Positions 37,701 to 48,945 of a stretch of 64,000 bases of DNA are shown here, in pieces; positions within the stretch are counted from its first letter, which is position 1, and every line of letters starts with the position of its first letter. The position numbers and the translations under genes are program-made. The DNA lies in contig OY992837.1 of NCBI GenBank assembly GCA_963921425.1, positions 14,047,896-14,111,895 of the forward strand, written 5' to 3'. This DNA is from Dryas octopetala. Taxonomy: Eukaryota; Streptophyta; Magnoliopsida; Rosales; Rosaceae. A model generated the notes under the pieces. It was not told where the DNA came from. It made no database searches and saw only the letters and a list, made by a program, of their open reading frames with translations.

Positions 37701-40700
37701 GAATTTACATTTTCAGACACGAAACCCTTAACATGCATCACAAGTTTTCAACCTTGATTAATTATGTAAAGCTAGAAGTTTTATATAGTGCCTGTTGTTA
37801 ACTTAGGCATTGATGTATTCTGTTTTTAGGTTTTGTTTATGGATTCACTCAACCTTTTCGTTACCTTATATGGACACAAGCTGCCTGTGTTATGTATGGG
37901 TATATCATCTGATGGAGATCTGGTAGTGACTGGATCTGCTGACAAAAATTTGAAGATTTGGGGTTTAGATTTTGGTGATTGTCATAAATCCATATTCGCT
38001 CATGCTGACAGGTTTGGTGTTGTTTAAATGAATTGATGAATTGATTAGATGTGTGAAGTTTTATTGACAATTCTGATGAATTATTTTCATGATCCAGTGT
38101 TATGGCAGTGCAATTTGTGAGAAATACGCATTACATGTTTAGTGTTGGGAAAGATCGCCTAGTAAAATACTGGGATGCTGATAAATTTGAGTTGCTTTTA
38201 ACTCTTGAGGGACACCATGCAGATGTTTGGTGCCTTGGAATTAGTAACCGTGGTGATTTCATTGTCACTGGTTCTCATGACCGATCAATACGTCGCTGGG
38301 ATCGTAGTGAAGAGCCATTTTTTATTGAGGTAATTGTTTCTTCTTGAGGAAAAAAGCCGTTTCCACCCCAAATTTGTGTTTACTATCTCTTCTGTTGGTA
38401 CTGATGCTTTGAGTTAAATATGGACTTCTTAGTAAGACATGTTCTTGCCCTATTAATTGCAGGAAGAGAAAGAAAAAAGGTTGGAGGAGATGTTTGAGAC
38501 TGACCTCGATAATGCATATGAGAACAGGTATGCACCCAAGGAAGAAATCCCTGAGGAAGGAGCTGTGGCCTTAGCAGGGAAGAATTCTAAAGAAACAATT
38601 ACAGCAACTGATTCAATTATTGATGCACTAGATATGGCAGAGGCAGAATTGAAGCGACTTGCTGAACATGATCTAGTATGATTTCTCTTATCTGTGTATA
38701 ATTATATTCCTTTCTTTTTTAAAAACAGAGGGCCCTGTTTGTATACCCATCACATGATCTTAATGATTGGACATTGTGATGCTCTAATATCTGAATGATG
38801 AAGGCACTGTATCTGCCAATAAATTGGTGAACCTTTTTGTTGTCTCTCATGACCTTTAGGTCTTGGCATTGGGTCACTAACCAAGTAACCAGTAGTCGTG
38901 GAAAATTGCTAATGATTATAGTTCTAACACTGTAATGTAATCTCAGTTTTATCTAAATCAAATTGTTTCACCATGCCATTTCAGGAGGAAACACGCAGGG
39001 GAAAGGTTGCTGAGTTTCAACCAAATATTCTTATGCACGGGCTCTCTCCATCTGATCATGTTCTCCGTGAAATTTCAAAAGTTGAGACAAATAATCTGGA
39101 GCAGACGCTACTGGTATGCTTGTGGATTTCCCTAGATGAGCACTCATTAAAACAAGTGACATTCCCATATTGCAGGCTCAAAATTTTAAGAGCTTGACTA
39201 TTTTTTTTTATTCTTTATAATTAGTGATATTGGGGAAGGGGGGATTCGAACTTGGGACTTTGGGTGTAGGGGTAAATGCTCTTAACTACTAGAGCTACAA
39301 GTCCCCACAAGAGCTCGACTATATTTCTTAGCTGGTTTTTAATCCTTGTTTGAATGGAAGGTTGGTCTAGTTGTGTTGAAACAGTACTTTGGATTGTGCT
39401 TTTTAAAATCATTGTTTAAATGCATCTCATCCTTGTCTTTGCTTTCACATTTTATTCATTCTTACCATGCCCTTTACTTGTGGGAGCTTGTACACTTTTA
39501 TTTTTATATTTTAAAATTCTGAATCAAAACTGATGGTAGTTATCTACCTCAAAGGAATTAAATGAATTTAAAAAATTTCCACTGCACCTTTTGTTGCCTC
39601 TACCCGTTTGAACTTCTTTTTCTGGGATTTTACTATATATTATATGGCTATGCATGGCCTGTAACTTCCCCATTACTAACATTGGAAGTCTGATTTGAAC
39701 TGCATTTATGTGCAGGCTTTATCATTCTCAGATGCTTTGAAGCTTGTGTCTTACTTGAAGGACTGGACTTCAAATCCTGATAAGGTTGGTGTCTCTGCAC
39801 TTGTCCAAAGACCATAGAGGTTTATTTGTTGCACATTCTTGTATCTATTTACACTGTTTTCTCAAGTCACCTATGCTTTATCTATTTGTTGCACATTCTT
39901 GTATATAGAAGGAATGGACTCCTCAATTTTAGTATTCAAGCTGTAGTAGCTGCTGTAATTATTTGTTTTAATTTGTTTGTAGGTTGAACTCGTTTCCAGG
40001 GTTGCTACATTGCTACTGCAGACACATTATAATCAGTTGATTTCTACGGCAGAAGGACGTCCTCTGTTGACTGTTTTGAAAGAGATTCTTTATCCAAGAG
40101 TTAAGGTAATTGGATCACTCAGCTTTAGTACATCGAAGTTTTACAAGTTTAATGGTGTCTTTAATATTTATACATGTAGAATTTTGTTTCTATTTATCTT
40201 TTTTTTTTTTGTGTGTGTCAGTCAATGTGAGGTCAATGAATGCTTAGGAGACTGATTGGCAGGATGAATTTTATTGCTGTAACAATTGTAATGCAAGAAT
40301 AAGTGTGTCTGTGTGTGTATGAGAGAGAGAGAGAGAGAGAGAGAGAGCATTATATAGATTATACCTCTTCAATTTTAGCCATGTGTGCAACTGTGAATGC
40401 ATAAAGTAGAGCTTCCTTGATCCACAAGTTACACAAAATTAATTTAGTTTTCAAAGAATGTATGTATGTATGTATGTAGTTTCTATGAAAAAACTATATA
40501 AACTTAGATTCTCTTCTGATATGGTGAGGATTGAATCTCTGCCAGGAATGCAAAGATACAGTTGGTTTCAATCTTGCAGCAATGGAGCATCTTAAGGTGT
40601 GGAAATGAATCTTTGGATCCTGATTGTAATGAATATTTTTTATAAAAAAAAAAAAAACTTTAATCTATTCTGTTTTGATGTTTCAGCAATTGATGGCTAT

Positions 40701-40854
40701 GAAATCAGATGCATTATATCAAGATGCAAAATCAAAGTTAGTCCAAATTCGCTTACTGCATTCCAAGCGCCTAGATGCAAGGAATGAGACAAGAGAAGAA
40801 AGTCAGAGAAGGAAAAAGAGAAAGAAATCAAGTGATGGGCACGTCTGGGTATGA
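34712..40854 (+). CDS. WDR3: WDR3 / UTP12 (DIP2) WD40 protein, SSU processome, 11 exons
   Basis: The homologue of yeast Dip2/Utp12 and human WDR3 is a nucleolar UtpB-complex subunit needed for U3-dependent 18S rRNA processing. Exons inferred from GT-AG sites with frame kept: 34712-34963, 35458-36765, 37396-37518, 37830-38011, 38098-38329, 38463-38675, 38985-39113, 39716-39784, 39983-40105, 40546-40596 and 40687-40854. Together they encode about 949 residues, the usual length. Exon 1 gives the family start MVKSYLRYE. Exons 2-5 hold two WD40 propellers with many GH...WD pairs (for example [24 protein letters not shown]). A basic nuclear/nucleolar patch, [15 protein letters not shown], lies near residues 298-315. 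Residues about 790-910 form the C-terminal Utp12 domain ([13 protein letters not shown]...). The end is Lys/Arg-rich. Everything looks intact, so this is probably an essential, functional gene. Confidence 0.95.
39202..39308 (-). mobile_element. tRNA-derived SINE in WDR3 intron 7
   Basis: On the minus strand a 107-bp unit starts GGGACTTGTAGCTCTAGTAG (box A-like TAGCTCTAGTAG). It has a perfect box B (GTTCGAATCC) about 40 bases later and ends in an A-rich tail. It is flanked by a 14-bp target duplication with one mismatch, AAGAGCTTGACTAT at 39188-39201 and AAGAGCTCGACTAT at 39309-39322. This is a full small retroelement and not a functional tRNA. Confidence 0.85.
40321..40348. repeat. (GA)14 microsatellite in WDR3 intron 9
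   Basis: An uninterrupted GA dinucleotide run, preceded by a short GT-rich tract. It is likely to vary in length between individuals. Confidence 0.95.
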
Positions 40855-42549
40855 TGTTGTAGCAAGAAATAAGTCAGCTAAACTGGATTATTTGAGAGAT
40901 TCCAATTAATAAGTGGTAAACCTAGAAAGGTCGAAGAAGTTGTTCGCTTAATGGAAGGGCCTCACCCTCACAGATGGCCGGTCAGTATCATCAAGTCAGG
41001 CTGCAGGCAGGCGTCCATAGATGAGAACTCACTAACTCGGTGAGAGGGGCACGGGACATGGTTTGGAAGTCTGGTTTTGAAAGAAATGTTAGAATCCCTC
41101 TAATGTTTTTGTTAACATGTTAAGTATTTATTCCAATTTGTTATGCTGTATAGTAAACAATATATTTTGGTCATTTCTTTTTTGAATATTTTCAAGAAAA
41201 AAAGGTAAACCTCTTCCCATATTTCCCTCATTTGCCAATAATTGCAGACGGTTATATGGCAATGAATGGTGCAAAATGCAAAAGCATAGAGATATTGCCA
41301 TCAAATTGTTTCTCCTTGTATATTTCATGAGCAACAGCAACAGAGGTCTTGTTGGTTCTCTTGAGCATTATGCAAACCAAATGATTTGAAGATAAAACAG
41401 TTTGAAACAACACATGCATGGAATAACATATACAAGTGAAGTTTTTGATTCTTCTACCAATATAAACAGAAGTTTCCTGGGGATTACAATAAAACTCCCA
41501 AATCAATCAAATCAATTGTTAATTCTGTTTTTGTTTTTTGTTTTTTGGTTTATACTTGTTTTCATTGGTGCCTATAAATCAGAAGCTCCCAATCCAACAA
41601 TGTGGTCCTTTTCTCAGCAAGCAACAAATAAGTTTAAAAAAAAAAACAGAAGTGTCTGGCTGATGGATCCATGAACTTCATTGCTGCAACTTGTGACTGG
41701 AAACTAGACTTTGAACTTCATCAGCAACAATTACAATTGAGAAGACATGGAATTACACTAACAGACTGAAGTTCTGTCAAGCTCACTCGTTACCTGGAGC
41801 TACATACAATATTGAGCATGAACATCATCGAGGCTTAAGCTCTGGGAAAGCAATCATTAAGCAACTTATCAACTGTAGAAAATGCAAAATCGTTGGTTAC
41901 TTGTTTCCATTGTTTTGGTAACATAATCCTATGTCCATACAATAAAAATATATAACGAAAATGTGAAAGTGTCTCATATTGTGAAGTTCACAGAGTTGGT
42001 TTTTGGTAGGCAGAATTTCCAGTTCCATGAATTAATTATTGAAAAGAAAAATGGCCACCCTTAAAAATGGATTTCTTAGAAAGTGAGAATTTCTAATGCA
42101 TGAGAAAATAGAAGTCAATTTCAAACAAAGCACAACATTAATGTTGTGATGATGAAGTAACCCACAACCTTAAGCTCAAAAATTTTTGGCAAAATATTGG
42201 CGGCTCTTTCTGCCTTGTTTAAAACTTAATTCTGGTTAGTTTGGTTGGTGCTTAGGACAAAAGGGCAAGATAGTCTGTTTAATTAGCACAACCACTGTAG
42301 CAATATAAATGAATGTAGTAATGTAGTAGAGTAGAATATATAAGTAGTAGTAGATTGATTGATTCATAACATTATTCATTAATAATAAGTACAGATAATG
42401 ATAACAGAAGCAAGAAATATCCAATATATGGGTTTCAATTCCTGCCTAAATGAGGTAGCTCCAATTCCAAACATTGTTTATTGTTTCCAATAAATAAAAA
42501 TTAGTGAATGGTTTGTACAAAGAAATATTGAAAGTAAATAATAAACTGG
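40855..42549. other. WDR3 3' flank and first non-coding unit of the duplicated array
   Basis: From about 41230 the DNA matches 42897-43140 (gcaaaagcatagaga, aaccaaatgatttgaagat, aacatatacaagtgaa). From about 41940 it matches 43560-43690 and 48310-48440 (ttctagttccatgaatt, ttgaaaagaaaaatg). These are non-coding parts of the tandem unit that carries the acidic-protein genes. No intact gene is present here. Confidence 0.7.
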
Positions 42550-42738
42550 ATAACCTGGTTACTGAGCAGGAGTTGAGGGTGTTCCGCAATCGAGTCAGAG
42601 TGCAAGGGGAAGATGGAATTGGAGAGTCTGTTTGGCGAGTCGGAGACCGAGTTGGCGCGTCTGTTTGGCGAGGTGGGATTGGAGGATGAGGAAGATCACT
42701 CCAAGGAGTCAGAAGCAGTTCGGAAGGCTTCGCTTTAA
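42550..42738 (+). pseudogene. 5'-truncated copy of the acidic LFGE-repeat gene
   Basis: The frame ending at TAA 42736-42738 encodes only the C-terminal repeats of the family (ESLFGESETE and ARLFGEVGLE) and an Asp/Glu/Ser tail ending KASL. The 5' side jumps directly from sequence matching the far upstream region of the sister genes (aaaaattagtgaatggtttg at about 42500) into the C-terminal coding part. The E2F-type site, TATA box, proline-rich start and Phe-rich block are therefore deleted. It is the first and most degraded copy of the array. Confidence 0.75.
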
Positions 42739-44316
42739 TCACTGTAATGAATCCAAATCAATCCATGATTTGTTTTGCTTAAAGAATTGTAAACCTCTAA
42801 TTCCCATACTACTCTTTTGCATTCATTCCTTTTGGCAATGGTATTGTGTTCTCTTGCTACTTGGGTACCAAAAAAGGCTTGTTCACTGTCTGTCCAAACA
42901 GCAAAAGCATAGAGAGAGACTGAGACACTGCCATCAAATTCTTTCGATCTCCATGTATAACCAATTCATGACTCCTGAGTCCTTCAGCAACAGCAACAGG
43001 GGTCTGTCTTGACAGTTGGTTCTCTCGAGCATTATGCTAACCAAATGATTTGAAGATGAAATAGTTTGAAACAAACATGGTTGCAATAACATATACAAGT
43101 GAATTTTTAGTAACATGTACCAATATAAACTCAACAATCAATCAAATCCATTGATCGTTTTTTATGTTATTTTGGTTTTTGTCTTTTGCACTTGTTTCCA
43201 TCGGCGCCAATAAATAGATCAGAAGCTCCCCAAAATCCAACAATTTGGTCCTTTTCTCAGCAAGCAAGATTCAAAGTAACAAAAGTGTCTGGCTGATGAA
43301 TGCATCCATGAACTTCATTTCTGCCACTTGTGACTGGAAACTGACTGACTGAGACTTTGAACTGCATCTCTGAACACGGACATAAAATGACACTTAACAG
43401 ATCGACTGAAGAAGCTCGTTGCTTACCTGGAGCTACAGCCAATATTGATCAAGCCTGCTCTGGAGGATCAATCATCTGTGAAAAATGCAACAACCATTAG
43501 TTCCTTGTGTCTGGAACTTGTTTCTATTGTTTTGGTAAAATAATACTATATCCATCCAATAAATAAATAACAAAAATGTGCAAGTGTCATATTGTGAAGT
43601 TCATCAGAGAGTTCATTTTTGGTAGCCAGAATTTCTAGTTCCATGAATTGATTTCATCTCCTAATAATTAACTGTTGAAAAGAAAAATGTCCACCCTTAA
43701 AGAAGTTTTCATAGAAAGTGAGACTTGCTCAGTCAATTTCTAACAAAGCACAACAATAATGTGGAGATCCTTAATTAAGAAACCAACCTTAAGCTCCATC
43801 CATAACTTTTGGGAAAATGAATTCTGTTTAGGTTGGTTGGTGCTGCTGATCGAGGAAAAAAGGCAAGACATGTCTGTGTAATTACCAACACCACTCCAGC
43901 AACACATATGAAATGAATGAAACAAGATATATGTAATGCAGTAGAGTAGACTAAACAAGTAGTAGTAGTAGTAGTAGTAGATTCATTCATAACATTATTC
44001 ATTATTAATAATGGCAAATTACAAATGAGAACAAAAACAAATAATAAAATCTCTTAACAAAAACTTCAAAATACTGAAGGCAAGCAACAGTATCAATCTT
44101 TGTTTCATCAATTGATTCTTGGGCAATAAAATGATCCAATATATGTGATGTGGCCAAGTTTGAACTCAATTCTTACAATAGTGTCCAAATTGTTTCGAAT
44201 ATATAAAAATTAGTAAATGGTTTGTAAACAATGTGAATCGAATCCAATCCATGGTTCGTGAGTGAGCTGTTTGGACGGTTGGTTTAGTAACCGGAGGGAG
44301 GGTGTAGTGAGCAATA

Positions 44317-44325
44317 TTCTAGAAG
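44317..44325 (+). promoter_or_regulatory. Conserved TTCTAGAAG element, array gene A
   Basis: The palindromic TTCTAGAAG lies 41 bases before the E2F-type site. The same element occurs at 45797-45805 and 50672-50680, and with one change (TTCTAAAAG) at 48756-48764. It matches the paired TTC/GAA units of a heat-shock element, but a functional element normally needs three units. It is a motif match only. Confidence 0.4.
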
Positions 44326-44357
44326 AAGGCAGCCAGCTAAGCAAGTTCATAACAAAC

Positions 44358-44367
44358 TTTTGGCGGG
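44358..44367 (+). promoter_or_regulatory. E2F-type site, array gene A
   Basis: TTTTGGCGGG lies 173 bases before the ATG, followed by an (AT)n TATA region at 44371-44390. TTTGGCGGG is a classic E2F/DP binding sequence. The same site is kept in the same position in all four promoter-bearing copies of the array. Confidence 0.6.
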
Positions 44368-44530
44368 CTGAATATATATATATATATATTGGGGGTGGGA
44401 AAGTGTGAGAATTCGTTACCTGAATCAATCAAATCAAATGAACTGAACTGAAATGAAATAGCCTCTTTCATTTTCTTTCTCTCTCTCAATTTTCTCTGTA
44501 ACCAAACAACCAGCGAGTCCTTTCATTTCA

Positions 44531-45025
44531 ATGGCACCACCACCACCACCACCGCCACCCGATGGTGGCTCTGGCCATGGAAGCAAGAGCCTCTTCCTGA
44601 ATATTCCTCAACAAGGAAATGGTGGCGAGGATGAGAATTTTGATGGCGTCGAATTCGACGCGCAAGAATTCATGGCCGCCTTCAACCTGCACAATCGTCT
44701 TCCTGTCGAGCAACGATTCAGGGCCTTGTTGGGCTTCCATGCCGTCCAATTCACCGAGGGAGAATTCACGGCGTTCTGGAACGACAGTCCTCTCAGCCAT
44801 GCCGACGATAGCGTGGAGTTTACTGAGCAACACTTGGTGGAGTTTACTGAGCACCGTCAACTGGATCTTTTTCATCTGCAGATTCTCCAGGATGTTGGTC
44901 GTCTGTTTGGCGAGGAGGGCGAGTCGGAGTCTGAGTTCGATTCCGAGTCAGATTGGGGGTTGGGGCGTCTGTTTGGCGAGTCAGGGACCGAGTCGGAGTT
45001 TGAGAAGGAGGGGGAAGCTTCTTGA
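44531..45025 (+). CDS. Acidic LFGE-repeat protein, array copy A (unrecognised family)
   Basis: An intronless 164-residue frame has a true ATG in good plant context (tttcaATGGCA). I do not recognise the family. Visible parts are a proline run followed by DGGSGHGS (residues 2-18), a Phe-rich conserved block at about 60-106 with FTEGEFTAFWNDSPLS and EFTEQHLVEF, a short helix-like HLQILQDVGR, and two acidic repeats around RLFGEEGES and RLFGESGTES (about 123-160). The protein is strongly acidic at the C-terminus. There is no signal peptide or membrane segment. Acidic stretches dotted with Leu/Phe resemble activation domains, but that is an inference from composition. Upstream are the E2F-type site and a TATA region. 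The 3' flank has a ggctgggccacttttggtta block shared by all copies. Confidence 0.75.
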   Translation: MAPPPPPPPPDGGSGHGSKSLFLNIPQQGNGGEDENFDGVEFDAQEFMAAFNLHNRLPVEQRFRALLGFHAVQFTEGEFTAFWNDSPLSHADDSVEFTEQHLVEFTEHRQLDLFHLQILQDVGRLFGEEGESESEFDSESDWGLGRLFGESGTESEFEKEGEAS

Positions 45026-45833
45026 TTGCCAGTTGAGGAAGCTTCAATCGCTGAAATGTGCATTGAAATCAAATCCATGATTTGTTTTGTTCAAAGACTT
45101 GTTTTAGGGGTTTATTAATCGAAAAGAGACAGTTGTTTTAGTTGTTAATAGGAAGATTAGGATGCTTTAATAGTTACTTACTTTCTGTGTTTGCTTGAGT
45201 TGGGAAATTGGGCCTTGGGGGTTGATACATATTTTGGGCTGGGCCACTTTTGTTTACATGGGCTGTAACTATGATTGTATGGGCCACTTTTGGTTACATG
45301 GGCTGTGACTATTGATTGTATTGGCCACAATTGGTATTACTTACTTTTACCGACTCTATAGTTTGAGTTGTAACGAGGAAGCATTATGATTTATGAATGA
45401 ATATGAATTTCCCTTTCCTTTTGATTCATTCCCTTTCCTAATTCCGTGTCCTCACTTTTCAATCTACTTCAAATAAAAAACACTTGGGAATTTCTAATGC
45501 ATGTGAAAATGTGAGTCAGTTTCAAACAAAGCACAACATTAAGCAACCAACCAACCTCAAATTATGTATCCAATATATGTGATGTGGGTTTCAAATTCAA
45601 CCCAACAATAATGACCTAGCTCCAATTCCAAACATGGTTCATTGATTCCAATAAATAAAAATTAGTAAATAATGAAAGCAGAGGACTAAAATTGGACTTG
45701 TGGGGGTACTGAGACCGTTGTATGGACTTTGCTTTGCCTTTAGTACCAGTAACGGCTTCATGGCCTTTCAAGTTTCAGCTAGCTTAGCTACCAATCTTCT
45801 AGAAGAAGCCAGCTCAGCGAGCTTGTAACAAAC

Positions 45834-45843
45834 TTTTGGCGGG
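45834..45843 (+). promoter_or_regulatory. E2F-type site, array copy B
   Basis: TTTTGGCGGG lies 120 bases before the ATG. Unlike in copies A, D and E, no TATA-like sequence follows. The shorter distance suggests that the segment carrying it was deleted. Confidence 0.55.
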
Positions 45844-45953
45844 AGAGTGAGACAATTCGTTACCTGAATCAATCAAAAGACATAGCCACTTTCATTTTCG
45901 TTTCCTCGCTCTCTCTCAATTTTCTCTGTAACCAAACAAGTCCTTTCATTTCA

Positions 45954-46528
45954 ATGGCACCACCGCCACCGGATGGTGGCTTTGGCCATGGAAGCAAGAA
46001 CCTCCTCCTAAATTCTGAAGCAAACGATGGTGAGAATGAGAATGCGGATGCTGCACTCGGTACCGTTGAGGAGCGATTCAGAGCTTTCTTGAGCGTCAAT
46101 GGCGTCGCATTCACGGAGCAAGAATTCGCGGCGTTCTGGACGGACAATCCTCTGAGCAATGCTGACGAGAGCGTCGTGTATACTGAGCAACACTTGATGG
46201 ACTTCTCCACGCTGTGTCAATGGCGCATCACAACTTGCAGCGTCGGGTTCGAGCTCTTCATCGTCTCTTTGCCGACGAGGGGGTGGAGGGCGAGTCGGAG
46301 TCGGAATCTGACTTGTCTGACTCGGAGTTGAAGCGGGAGTGGGAGAGTGTATTTGGCGAGTCGGAGTCTTCCGAGACGGAGTCCGAGTCCGATTCTTCCG
46401 AGTCGGAGTGGGAGTTGGCGCGTCTGTTTGGCGAGTCGGAGTCCGAGGCAGAGGCTTCAATCACTGATTTGTTTTGTTTGAATACTTGTTGGTTTAGGGG
46501 TCTTTTGTTTTGGTTAATCAGAAAATGA
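45954..46528 (+). pseudogene. Acidic LFGE-repeat gene, array copy B, frameshifted
   Basis: The frame opens with MAPPPPDGGFGHGS and runs normally through the Phe-rich block (FTEQEFAAFWTDNPLS). It then shifts near 46210, where one C is missing compared with copy D, and stops in the wrong frame at about 46331. The sister frame carries on downstream with the acidic repeats (ESVFGESESSE, ARLFGESESE) to a TGA at 46526-46528. With the missing TATA region this copy is probably a pseudogene. A shorter 125-residue product with an aberrant end remains possible. The C-terminal end reads into the former 3' UTR as in copy D. Confidence 0.7.
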
Positions 46529-46989
46529 GAGTTAATTAGTTGTTTTAGGATTCTGTATTGGGATATTGGGCTGATGATACGTATTTTGGGCTGGGCCACT
46601 ATTGGTTACATGGGCTCCCGGTGACTATTGTATGGGCCACTTTTGCTATTACTTACTCTTAGGGACTGACTTGTAATTATCAATGAATATGTATGAATTT
46701 TCGTTTGCGTTTGATTCATTGCCTTTCCTAATTCCTTGTCCTGACTGTTCAATCTACTTTAGAATACATCTCCCACAACACAACTAAAAACATAAAGAAT
46801 CAAACTCTACAATTAATTGAAATACCAAATAAGCTTTATTTATAAATAAATTGCATACCTTCAGTACAACAATATCACAGAAATGAAAAATATCCATGCG
46901 AAATAGAAACAAATCATAAAAGTCAAATTATTTTTTATTAATTTAATTTGCTGAGGTTTTTGAACCACTTGCTTAATTGGGAATAGCCT

Positions 46990-47400
46990 CAACCTCATCA
47001 GTCTGTCTTGCCATTTTCCAGTAGCCTCCTAAACCTCCTAATGAATTGTCCACGGCAGCGTTCGACACTTATTTCAAGCACTCTGCCATGCATCATCAAC
47101 CTCCTCTTTCTTCAGCCCAGAAGGTCAAAAACAAGCACACATGGGCTTCATGGGGTCTCCTTCAATCAGCAGGGGTATTAAGAACAGTACACTTAAACGT
47201 TGATCATAGAAAGGAATTGAAGGGGTCCAAAATTTCACCACCCAACAACACTTACAATTGGGAAATGGGTGACATTTATTATAGAAGACATTGTTATGCA
47301 TGTCAAGCTCAAGCAGGGTTTCCAAAATCTTAATAGAACAGCTCAAGAGGAGGAGCATATGCTACAAAAGCCTATGGTTCCAACTTAATTCCAAGTGATT
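46990..47400 (-). pseudogene. Unrecognised gene fragment, copy 1 (first part)
   Basis: On the minus strand this stretch matches the segments at 52.62-52.86 kb and 56.80-56.91 kb. A short block reads KKEEVDDAWQS. In the 52.6-kb copy the same frame is longer (FDDAWQGAPDKWAQLGMWKK), so it looks like exon sequence of an unidentified gene. This copy has stops in that frame and is broken. Confidence 0.45.
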
Positions 47401-47640
47401 CTTCTAGAGCACAAGTGAATGCTGAAATATATATATAAAAGGAAATTCTGCAGAATCACTTGTTTTATAAAGAATCCTCATCAAGGTAAGAAACTTACCT
47501 TCTTCATCTATATTTTCACATCTTTAAGTGCATGCATGAAATCTTTATTTTCACCACATACATGCAACTTGGAAATCATATTATGTAGCCTTCTCACTCC
47601 CTTGGTTGAACCACTAAAGAAAACACAATTTGGTTGAACC
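47401..47640 (-). pseudogene. Unrecognised gene fragment, copy 1 (second part)
   Basis: The minus strand has a frame with ISKLHVCGENKDFMHALKD. It ends at a plausible splice donor (AAG|GTAAGTTTC, exon end at 47499), and a plausible acceptor (TATATTTCAG) follows about 75-80 bases later, before CALEESLGIKLE. A TAG interrupts the frame just before the donor. The copy at 57334-57600 is very similar. I do not know the family. Confidence 0.45.
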
Positions 47641-48784
47641 AAAAATCCTATTACTTAGTTTGTATTTTTATCCTTCAAAGCCCATATATACTAATTTATT
47701 CATTGTTTACGTGCAAAACCCAAACTAATCTTAGCAACCTAATTTAACTTAAAATTTGGGAAAAAAGAAAGAAAGGCAACCAGCCAACCTATTCCTTCCA
47801 AATGCAGAGAGCATACATAAGGAATATTTACAACCACAAAGAACAGAATGAAAGTCGGTCATAATTAGGGAGTAAGATGCAATCATAAACTTTAGGTCTG
47901 AGACCAAGGAATTCTATGGAGCAGATCAGTTCTCGAAGCTCAAACTGACCATTAGAACCATCCTAATTAGGGAGTAATTATAAGATGCAATCATAAACTT
48001 TACGTGTGCAAATAATGATGACCCAGAAAAAAATGAAGATATTAAGTAGAAATATCTCATCAGCAACAATTACAAATGAGAAGACATGGAATGACACTAA
48101 CAGATTGACTGAATAAGCTCTGTCCATTTCGTTTGTTACCTGAAGCTACAATATTGATTGAGCATGAACTTCTATCGACGCTGCTCTGCAGTAACAATCA
48201 TTCTAAAATTTATCATCTGTCAAAAATGAAACCATTGGTTCCTTGTGTCTGGAACACTTGTTTCCATTGTTTTGGTAACATAATCCTCTATGTCCATGCA
48301 ACAAATATATAACGAAAATGTAAAAGTGTGTCCTATTCTGAAGTTCACAGATATAGTTTTTGCTAGCCGGTTAGAATTTCTAGTTCCATGAATTGATTTC
48401 ATCTTCTCTCCTAATAATTAATTATTGAAAAGAAAAATGTCTGTCTACCCTTAAAGAAAGTGTGAGTTTCTAATGCATGAGAAAATACAAGTCAATTTCA
48501 AACAGCAGCAACAAATATAATATCTCTTAAGCAAAAGGCAATTTGATTGAATCTTCAGTAATAGCAAGCAACAGTATGTTTGTTTCAACAATACAATCTT
48601 GGCCAATAAATTATCCAATATATGTTGATTGTTTGCAATAAATAAAAATCAGTAAATGGTTTTTAGAAAAAAAGAGTCAAAAGTAAATAACAGCAGAGGA
48701 CTGAGATTGTGAATCCAATGCATAGTTAGTGAGACCACCGTTGTAACTAACAATCTTCTAAAAGCCAGCCAGCTTGTAACAAAC
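47641..48784. other. Non-coding part of the array unit upstream of copy D
   Basis: From about 48050 the DNA repeats the 41.7-42.1 and 43.3-43.7 kb blocks (catggaatgacactaacaga, ttctagttccatgaattgat). 47641-48040 holds no gene that I can support. Confidence 0.6.
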
Positions 48785-48794
48785 TTTTGGCGGG
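48785..48794 (+). promoter_or_regulatory. E2F-type site, array copy D
   Basis: TTTTGGCGGG lies 161 bases before the ATG, with a TATA-like ATAAATATATATAG at 48822-48835. Confidence 0.6.
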
Positions 48795-48865
48795 CTACAC
48801 CAATTCGTTGGAGTTTTGGAGATAAATATATATAGGGGGACAGTGAGAGTACCTGAATCAATCAA

Positions 48866-48916
48866 ATGAAATCGGACAATTTCCTCTCTCTCTTTCTCTC
48901 TCAATTTTCTCAGTAA
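48866..48916 (+). CDS. Upstream ORF in the leader of copy D
   Basis: A 16-residue ORF (MKSDNFLSLFLSQFSQ) ends 30 bases before the main ATG. Copy E has the matching ORF at 50794-50835 with the same first five and last five residues. Such leader ORFs can lower translation of the main frame. The conserved ends may also just reflect recent duplication. Confidence 0.4.
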   Translation: MKSDNFLSLFLSQFSQ

Positions 48917-48945
48917 CCAAACAGCCACTGAGTCCTTTCACTTCA

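Noticed and set aside
39202-39308. Possible tRNA gene (box A and box B present)
   Set aside because: No cloverleaf with a proper acceptor stem can be drawn by eye, and the unit has an A-rich tail and target duplications, so it is a SINE.
44844-45078. Minus-strand Ser/Pro/Thr-rich frames opposite the acidic repeats (also at 46008-46599 and 51365-51634)
   Set aside because: GAGTCGGAG-type coding repeats leave the opposite strand open. The products are only mirror images of the Ser/Glu codons.
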